Part shown: piece after piece, positions 17,420-21,670 of the stretch | Numbering within the stretch: position 1 is the stretch's first letter | Layout of the letters: each line of letters opens with the position of its first letter | Source of the DNA: Tunicatimonas pelagia | GTDB taxonomy: Bacteria; Bacteroidota; Bacteroidia; Cytophagales; Cyclobacteriaceae | Length of the DNA: 64,000 bases | Assembly: GCF_030506325.1 (NCBI RefSeq) | Contig: NZ_CP120683.1 | Coordinates: 3,175,001-3,239,000, forward strand | Direction: 5' to 3' | Notes under the pieces: generated by a model | The model's input: the letters and a program-made list of their open reading frames with translations, nothing else | Database searches by the model: none | What the model was told of the DNA's origin: nothing | Translations under genes and position numbers: made by a program

Positions 17420-17506
17420 CGGGAAAAGCAGGAATCGAATCGCGCCACGACGGCCTGCACCCACTCGCTTAACAGGCGAGTGCTCTACCAGTTGAGCTAT
17501 TTTCCC
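17420..17506 (-). tRNA. tRNA-Asn(GUU) with 14-nt T-arm insert
   Basis: The 87-nt gene folds as acceptor GGGAAAA/TTTTCCC, D-stem GCTC/GAGC with loop AACTGGTA, anticodon stem CTCGC/GCGAG with loop CTGTTAA (anticodon GTT), variable loop TGGGT, T-stem GCAGG/CCTGC, T-loop TTCGATT and discriminator G, as expected for Asn. The extra CCGTCGTGGCGCGA (17440-17453) sits between the 5' T-stem strand and the T-loop. Removing it leaves a perfect 73-nt tRNA. The insert would disturb the D-loop/T-loop elbow unless it is excised or tolerated as a small helix. Confidence 0.92.
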
Positions 17507-17511
17507 GTTGA

Positions 17512-17564
17512 GGTTACCTCTTTTTACTGATGTATAATTCATACGCCAGTACAAGAGGATAACC
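17512..17564 (-). other. Long imperfect hairpin between tRNA-Asp and tRNA-Asn
   Basis: GGTTATCCTCTT pairs with AAGAGGTAACC (one bulge). Inside it TACTG pairs with CAGTA and GTAT with ATAC around a GAATT loop, giving about 20 bp in one arm. It ends five bases before the 5' end of tRNA-Asn and could guide processing of the polycistronic tRNA transcript. The 112-nt spacer also has GCAGAA/TTCTGC and AAGGAGG/CCTCCTT hairpins. Confidence 0.6.
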
Positions 17565-17678
17565 TGCTGATTTACCTCGGAGCTTTTTCTGAACATTGCA
17601 GAACAAACGGAATTCTGCGTAAGGCCTTTAACCCCTCTCCGATTTTAAGGAGGCACCCGTTTTGCCCCTCCTTCAGCG

Positions 17679-17766
17679 CGGTGCAAACGAGACTCGAATC
17701 GCGCCACGACGGCTCGCATCCTCCCCGGAGACAACGGGGTGTTCCACGCAATTGAACTATTGCACC
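17679..17766 (-). tRNA. tRNA-Asp(GUC) with 14-nt T-arm insert
   Basis: The 88-nt gene folds as acceptor GGTGCAA/TTGCACC, D-stem GTTC/GAAC with loop AATTGCGTG, anticodon stem CCCCG/CGGGG with loop TTGTCTC (anticodon GTC), variable loop AGGAT, T-stem GCGAG/CTCGT, T-loop TTCGAGT and discriminator G, correct for Asp. The insert CCGTCGTGGCGCGA occupies 17699-17712 at the same T-arm position as in Asn and Phe and is identical to the Asn copy. A pyrimidine (T) at position 37 is rare, since this position is nearly always a purine. Confidence 0.9.
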
Positions 17767-17788
17767 ATAATTAGTCGACCCATCAATA

Positions 17789-17814
17789 CTCGAGTTGCGT
17801 CACGATAACTCGAG
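17789..17814 (-). other. T-arm-like palindrome between tRNA-Tyr and tRNA-Asp
   Basis: CTCGAGTT and AACTCGAG form an 8-bp stem around ATCGTGACGC. The arrangement CTCGAG-hairpin-CTCGAG loosely resembles the insert-bearing T-arms of the neighbouring tRNAs (the plus strand has GCGTCACGA against GCGCCACGA). It may be the last trace of a further tRNA gene or a processing hairpin; the 66-nt spacer is too short for a complete tRNA with insert. Confidence 0.4.
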
Positions 17815-17832
17815 ACCTTCTGCGTTATTTTG

Positions 17833-17946
17833 TGGGAGTGGTAAGAACGGTTCGCCGTCGCGGTCGAACCTACTTAGCATTTAAGCAACAGTTTTACAGC
17901 CACCGTGGCGCGAACTGTCCTGACTCTCCAATTTCAGCGCACTCCC
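17833..17946 (-). tRNA. tRNA-Tyr(GUA) with inserts in anticodon arm and T-loop
   Basis: The 114-nt gene has acceptor GGGAGTG/CACTCCC, D-stem CTGA/TCAG with loop AATTGGAGAG, anticodon stem ACAGT/ACTGT with loop CTGTAAA (anticodon GTA), a 14-nt long variable region as usual for Tyr, T-stem GTAGG/CTTAC and discriminator A. The 14-nt TCGCGCCACGGTGG (17900-17913) interrupts the anticodon arm between 5' stem and loop. It is nearly the reverse complement of the insert in the other tRNAs. The T-loop is 23 nt rather than 7 (17846-17868) and contains the hairpin CCG-CGA-CGG. Without these extras a normal 84-nt type II tRNA remains. The 5' end lies only 11 nt after the T-run of terminator 2. Confidence 0.8.
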
Positions 17947-17957
17947 AGAAAGGGCAT

Positions 17958-17988
17958 AAAAAAACCCGGTCTGGTGTAGATCGGGTTT
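17958..17988 (-). terminator. Attenuator terminator 2, directly before tRNA-Tyr
   Basis: On the minus strand AAACCCG pairs with CGGGTTT, with an inner TCT/AGA helix and loop ACACC, followed by seven T. With only 11 nt to tRNA-Tyr there is no room for a promoter, so the array can be made only by reading through this terminator. Confidence 0.88.
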
Positions 17989-18036
17989 AGATATTTTGGG
18001 TGATATAGTTTCACCTACAAATCTTTTCCGATCTAC
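17976..18036 (-). promoter_or_regulatory. Antiterminator pairing 2
   Basis: GTAGATCGG (18036-18028, inside leader ORF 2) is perfectly complementary over 9 bases to CCGATCTAC (17984-17976), which contains part of the 5' arm of terminator 2. The two structures exclude each other. A ribosome stalled at the Phe-Asp-Asp-Asn-Tyr codons leaves GTAGATCGG free; one that reaches the TGA at 18013 covers it. A small hairpin GGTGA/TCACC lies between leader stop and terminator. Confidence 0.82.
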
Positions 18037-18139
18037 CGTACTGAATTAGATAATTGTCATCAAACCGTAGCTCTCCCTGACGTTCATTGAACATCGGTGC
18101 GCAGCCCAGCCAGTGTATGTATAAATTTGTCGTTTTCAT
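18011..18139 (-). CDS. Leader peptide 2 (42 aa) sensing Phe, Asp, Asn and Tyr tRNAs
   Basis: A 42-codon ORF beginning MKTTNLYIHWLG. At residues 26-30 (18064-18050) it has the run Phe-Asp-Asp-Asn-Tyr (codons TTT GAT GAC AAT TAT). These are exactly the four amino acids of the tRNA genes downstream. The run ends 13 nt before the antiterminator strand, the distance at which a stalled ribosome just leaves that strand free. The ORF starts 27 nt after terminator 1 and ends 22 nt before terminator 2. I see no conserved protein domain, so it is best explained as a regulatory leader. Translation has not been shown. Confidence 0.78.
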   Translation of the reverse strand: MKTTNLYIHWLGCAPMFNERQGELRFDDNYLIQYGRSEKICR

Positions 18140-18165
18140 ACGCGTTATTTCATAATAATCGAAAC

Positions 18166-18194
18166 AAAAAACCCGAACTTTTCAGCTCGGGCTT
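18166..18194 (-). terminator. Attenuator terminator 1
   Basis: On the minus strand AAGCCCGAGCT pairs with AGTTCGGGTTT around a GAAA tetraloop (11 bp with two G-T pairs), followed by six T. It lies after leader ORF 1 and before leader ORF 2, so the transcript must pass two terminators to reach the tRNAs. Confidence 0.88.
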
Positions 18195-18234
18195 CAATTG
18201 TAATAGCTTAAGATATTACTATTTATGCCCGAGC
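18185..18234 (-). promoter_or_regulatory. Antiterminator pairing 1
   Basis: GCTCGGGC (18234-18227, in the last sense codons of leader ORF 1) is perfectly complementary to GCCCGAGC (18192-18185), the 5' arm of terminator 1. A ribosome finishing leader 1 would cover the first strand and allow termination. A ribosome stalled at the Asn, Phe or first Asp codon would leave it free. Confidence 0.8.
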
Positions 18235-18290
18235 ATACAGTCTTCCTCCTTATCACTTTCCTGCCGAAAGCTATTAAGGTTTGTAATCAT
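18219..18290 (-). CDS. Leader peptide 1 (23 aa)
   Basis: A 23-codon ORF starting MITNLNSFRQESDKEED and ending with Cys, Met, Leu, Gly, His, Lys. Upstream of the antiterminator strand it has two Asn codons (AAC, AAT), one Phe codon (TTT) and one Asp codon (GAT), matching three of the four tRNAs; there is no Tyr. An AAGGAGG sequence lies eight bases before an internal ATG that would make a five-codon ORF over the same antiterminator. Either reading frame could drive attenuation. Confidence 0.68.
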   Translation of the reverse strand: MITNLNSFRQESDKEEDCMLGHK

Positions 18291-18335
18291 ATGTATGCTT
18301 AGATATAACATTTTCTCTTTTTTATTTGTACGCAA

Positions 18336-18367
18336 CAAAGGTAGGGTTTTACTAAAATATAAAGCAA
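18336..18367 (-). promoter_or_regulatory. Bacteroidota-type promoter of the attenuated tRNA/RtcB locus
   Basis: On the minus strand TACCTTTG (18343-18336) matches the -7 consensus TAnnTTTG, and TTG (18367-18365) lies 21 bases upstream as a -33 element. Transcription would start near 18329, about 40 bases before leader ORF 1. The remaining intergenic sequence 18368-18642 is AT-rich and shows no gene I can support. Confidence 0.72.
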
Positions 18368-18642
18368 GTGTTTATCCAAATTTTTTGCAAATATTTATTA
18401 ATATATACTTAAACTTCTGATTATCAGAATACTAAATTTTTATCAGTATTACTAATCTTTGCGAAGATGGTTATTACATAAACTCAACCTAAAATAACTT
18501 CGTATGACAGAAAGGTTGGCAAGTTTATATTGATCTTCCTGAATACTTACCGATTGAAAAAGAACCGTAAGTCACTCTTGGAGCTAAACAAAAATCAATC
18601 ACAACCAAAAAATACAATTTATCACTATCAATCTACACCACC

Positions 18643-19689
18643 ATGAAGTACAATATTTTAGGAAACACCGGACTACTGGTTTCGGAATTATGTCTAGGCA
18701 CAATGACCTTCGGCGGGCGAGGTTACTGGACTGCCATCGGTACCCTGGAACAAGAACCAGTAAACCAACTCGTGAAGCGTTCGATAGACGCTGGAATTAA
18801 TTTTATTGACACGGCTAACGTGTACTCTGAAGGTCTGTCGGAAGAGATGACCGGGCGAGCTATTCGTAATCTGGGTCTTGACCGCCATAGCCTGGTCTTA
18901 GCAACCAAGGTTCGGGGCGCAATGGGTAATGGGCCTAACCAAACTGGTTTGAGCCGAGGCCACATCATGTGGCAGATTGACGAAAGTCTACGTCGTCTGG
19001 ATACAGATTATATTGATCTCTACCAGATCCACGGTTTTGACACCTTTGTTCCGCTAGAAGAAACAATGCGAGCGTTAGACGACATAGTTCGTAGCGGAAA
19101 GGTGCGCTATATTGGCTGTAGTAATCTAGCCGCTTGGCAAATTATGAAGGCACAAGGCTACGCCGAATTTCGTAATCTTACCAAATTTGTTTCGTTGCAA
19201 GCTTACTACACTATTGCTGGGCGCGACCTGGAGCGAGAATTGGTGCCGATGATGCTCGATCAGAAAATAGGTTTGATGGTCTGGAGTCCGTTGGCGGGAG
19301 GGCTATTAAGCGGAAAATACAAGCGCGGTGAAGATGGACCAGAAGGATCACGTCGGATAGATTTTGACTTTCCGCCCGTAAATAAAGAGCGAGCGTTTGA
19401 TATTCTGGATGTGATGCACCCGATGGCCGAAGAGAAAGGTATTTCGGTAGCCCGCCTTGCTTTGGCTTGGCTGCTGCATCAGGAGGCGGTTACCACGGTG
19501 ATTATCGGAGCGAAAAAGACGGAACAGTTGGAGGATAACCTGAAGGCAGTGGATGTAAAATTATCCGAAGACGATCTTCACAAGCTGGATGAAGTCAGCC
19601 AGCTTGCTCCTGAATATCCAGGCTGGATGTTTGAACGACAGGGTCGAGACCGGGTGAAGCAGATGGAAGAGTTGAAGGTGAGAAATTGA
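18643..19689 (+). CDS. Aldo/keto reductase
   Basis: A 348-residue NADPH-dependent oxidoreductase of the AKR superfamily. It starts MKYNILGNTGLLVSELCLGT and has the catalytic tetrad region FIDTANVYSEG (Asp and Tyr), the Lys in LVLATKVRG and the His in LYQIHGFD. The C-terminal VTTVIIGAKKTEQLEDNLKA binds the cofactor phosphate. It probably reduces aldehydes or sugars; the substrate is not known. It faces away from the tRNA locus and converges with the aldehyde dehydrogenase gene. Confidence 0.92.
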   Translation: MKYNILGNTGLLVSELCLGTMTFGGRGYWTAIGTLEQEPVNQLVKRSIDAGINFIDTANVYSEGLSEEMTGRAIRNLGLDRHSLVLATKVRGAMGNGPNQTGLSRGHIMWQIDESLRRLDTDYIDLYQIHGFDTFVPLEETMRALDDIVRSGKVRYIGCSNLAAWQIMKAQGYAEFRNLTKFVSLQAYYTIAGRDLERELVPMMLDQKIGLMVWSPLAGGLLSGKYKRGEDGPEGSRRIDFDFPPVNKERAFDILDVMHPMAEEKGISVARLALAWLLHQEAVTTVIIGAKKTEQLEDNLKAVDVKLSEDDLHKLDEVSQLAPEYPGWMFERQGRDRVKQMEELKVRN

Positions 19690-19702
19690 TGAGATGATGA
19701 GT

Positions 19703-19744
19703 AATGATTGATGATTAATACTGAGTCATTAGTCATCAATCATT
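19703..19744. repeat. Palindromic ATGA-type intergenic repeat
   Basis: AATGATTGATGA and TCATCAATCATT form a perfect 12-bp inverted repeat between two convergent genes. Related TGATGA/TCATCA sequence recurs at 24842-24921, 31384-31543 and 40376-40450, always between genes. It may act as a weak bidirectional terminator. Confidence 0.7.
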
Positions 19745-19766
19745 ATTCATTCAGAGATTGGATAGT

Positions 19767-21134
19767 TTACCCCTTTCGCAAATGGTATGCTTTGGGTTTG
19801 GTAAAGATGCGAATTCCGTGATACGAAAGGGTAGTGCCAATTCCTGACTTTTTTCGGCCTGACCAGGGAAGAGTGGCACTTACGCGATCGCAGCAATTCC
19901 AGTAGGCGGTGCCGCTGTCAATCTTCGCCAGAATGGTTTCAGCTTTCGCCTGAGTATCGCAGTAGACGGCGGCAGTGAGTCCGTAATCGGTATCTTGCAT
20001 TAAAGCAATAGCTTCATTATCGTCGGCTACCCGTTGGATACCAATGATAGGGCCAAAGGATTCTTCCCGCATAATCTGCATCTGGTGATTAACATCAGTA
20101 AAAACCGTTGGTTCAAAATAATAACCGGTACGGTTGGCTTTTTTACCTCCAGTAAGTAGCTGAGCTTCTTTATCTAATGCATCTTGAACCTGCTGCTCTA
20201 GTACCGCAATCTGCTCTTGGCGAGCCAATGGGCCAATAAATACACCTTCTTCTTCCGGGTTGCCTAGTTTGAGCTGCTGCACTTCCTGAGTGAAAGCTTC
20301 CAGAAACTCATCGTAAATAGCCTGATGGACGTAGATACGCTCTACGGCGCAGCAACTTTGCCCGTTGTTATAAAACGCTCCTTCAGCAGCAGCCTGGGCT
20401 ACTTTCGCGACGTTAACATTATCGTTGGGAACGTAGAGTGGGTCTTTCCCACCTAATTCCATCTGGCAGAGCACCATCTTGGGAGCTACCGTTTCATAGA
20501 TACGTTGACCGGTACGATTTGATCCGGTAAAGAAGTAACCATTCAGTGGTAGCTCGAGCAGTGCTTTTCCTATCTCACCATCACCAATTACTACTTGGAA
20601 TACATCTTCAGGAATACCCGCTTGGTGCAGCAGTTTACCAATTTTCAGTCCGGTAAGGATGGTATATTCTGAAGGTTTATAGAGTACTCCGTTACCAGCG
20701 ATTAACGCGGGAATAAATACATTGACTCCCACCAGATAGGGGTAATTCCAGGCCGAGATATTGGCGATGACTCCTAGCGGCTCGTACGCAATTTTCTCAA
20801 CTAAACCCTCTTCCTCCGTAACTAATTCTTCAGCTAGCCACTTCTCAGAATTTTCTACGAAGTACTGGATGCGTCCTCTTGCTCCGTTCAATTCGTTATG
20901 CGCTTGGTTTAATGGCTTTCCCATCTCCTGCGTAAGTGTTTTAGCCAGTTCGTCCGCCTGGCTCTGTAGTAGCTCGGAAAACTGAGCAATCGCTGCAATT
21001 CGTTCTGCAATCGGAGTCTGATACCAAGTTGGTTGGCCTTGCCGAACTCGTTCGTATTTCTCTTGAGCCGAAGCAGCTGTATCTTCCTGAACTGTAGTAA
21101 TTGTGGCTTCGGTAGCTGGGTTGATAATGACCAT
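19767..21134 (-). CDS. NAD(P)-dependent aldehyde dehydrogenase
   Basis: A 455-residue aldehyde dehydrogenase. The catalytic Cys is in NNGQSCCAVERIYVH, the general base Glu in MELGGKDPLYV, and the cofactor site is formed by ISAWNYPYLVGVNVFIPAL and FTGSNRTGQRI. The sequence resembles the succinate-semialdehyde dehydrogenase branch, but the substrate cannot be fixed from sequence. Cytosolic. It converges with the aldo/keto reductase gene, so the two are not in one operon. Confidence 0.92.
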   Translation of the reverse strand: MVIINPATEATITTVQEDTAASAQEKYERVRQGQPTWYQTPIAERIAAIAQFSELLQSQADELAKTLTQEMGKPLNQAHNELNGARGRIQYFVENSEKWLAEELVTEEEGLVEKIAYEPLGVIANISAWNYPYLVGVNVFIPALIAGNGVLYKPSEYTILTGLKIGKLLHQAGIPEDVFQVVIGDGEIGKALLELPLNGYFFTGSNRTGQRIYETVAPKMVLCQMELGGKDPLYVPNDNVNVAKVAQAAAEGAFYNNGQSCCAVERIYVHQAIYDEFLEAFTQEVQQLKLGNPEEEGVFIGPLARQEQIAVLEQQVQDALDKEAQLLTGGKKANRTGYYFEPTVFTDVNHQMQIMREESFGPIIGIQRVADDNEAIALMQDTDYGLTAAVYCDTQAKAETILAKIDSGTAYWNCCDRVSATLPWSGRKKSGIGTTLSYHGIRIFTKPKAYHLRKG

Positions 21135-21497
21135 ATTGAAAATAGGTGAGTGGTGTCTTTTTGCGAAAATAGATTATTATAGCTTTCGCTCTATTGGTTA
21201 CAAAGCAGGAATAGTTGGGGAGTAACGCTGATGGAGCATATAATCCCGGGGGCTATACTTGCGCTGATACACCGGGGATACGCCACCGTTCAGCCCCTAC
21301 TTTTACGGAAACTCCGTGGCCACTACTGGCTAAATAATTGTGCTGCAAACACGCCTTGTGACATAGGCATATCCCCCAACCCGTTACCTGCTTAACACCC
21401 CAATCAACGCCCTCTACCGCAGCAACGGTAACCGCTAAATTACCCACTCCCATACTACTAGTATGCTCGGTACCTGAATACTGACCGGTAACGGCTG

Positions 21498-21618
21498 CTT
21501 TATAGTGGGCTAGCTCGGTGCGGGAGTAGTGGTTCTGTGTACTAAGTAGGTAGCTGGTGTACTCGTGTTTGTTTACCATCTGAATAAGATACGCTGTCTT
21601 TATTTAAAAGCGAAAGTC
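21498..21618 (-). repeat. IS remnant, copy 2
   Basis: This segment is close to identical with 8428-8547 and encodes on the minus strand MVNKHEYTSYLLSTQNHYSR and more of the same transposase-like N-terminus. The frame runs on to 21253 (108 codons in all), but the extra part is not transposase-like and I do not treat it as a gene. The rest of 21135-21497 shows nothing else. The copy ends 26 bp before the probable thrA promoter. Confidence 0.6.
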
Positions 21619-21643
21619 CTACAACTATAAAACCATATTTTCT

Positions 21644-21651
21644 TACCTTTG
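21644..21651 (+). promoter_or_regulatory. Probable -7 box of thrA
   Basis: TACCTTTG fits the Bacteroidota -7 consensus TAnnTTTG and lies 19 bases before the thrA ATG. No clear -33 TTG is seen at the right distance, and the leader is too short for an attenuator. Confidence 0.5.
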
Positions 21652-21670
21652 TCCGCTTATTTATTCAACT

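Larger units (their letters stand above)
17343..17913 (-). repeat. Family of four 14-nt tRNA inserts
   Basis: Copies lie at 17343-17356, 17440-17453 and 17699-17712 (tRNA sense CCGTCGTGGC(A/G)CGA) and at 17900-17913 (opposite orientation, TCGCGCCACGGTGG). The A/G difference keeps the TCGT/(A/G)CGA stem as A-U or G-U, so the hairpin is preserved. No copy is seen elsewhere in the window. Confidence 0.85.

Noticed and set aside
17387-17596. A 69-codon minus-strand ORF running through tRNA-Asn and into tRNA-Phe
   Set aside because: Its sequence (for example AQLVEHSPVKR) is the usual translation of a tRNA gene; the tRNA folds explain the conservation.
17833-17946. The Tyr unit as a tRNA on the plus strand, since its acceptor is palindromic and its inserts are reversed
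   Set aside because: On the plus strand there is no T-loop motif or normal anticodon arm; on the minus strand the D-arm, GTA anticodon loop and type II variable arm all fit.
17958-17988. The hairpin read as a plus-strand terminator for the aldo/keto reductase side
   Set aside because: The uninterrupted seven-T run and the antiterminator partner are on the minus strand; the plus strand has only a broken T-run, and no plus-strand gene ends there.
18097-18420. A 107-codon plus-strand ORF over the leader region
   Set aside because: It runs antisense to leader 1, terminator 1 and the promoter, all of which have clear structure on the minus strand, and its protein has no recognisable features.
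21253-21579. A 108-codon minus-strand ORF before thrA
   Set aside because: Only its first 27 or so codons match the other IS remnant; the rest has no similarity I recognise and the frame is probably open by chance.
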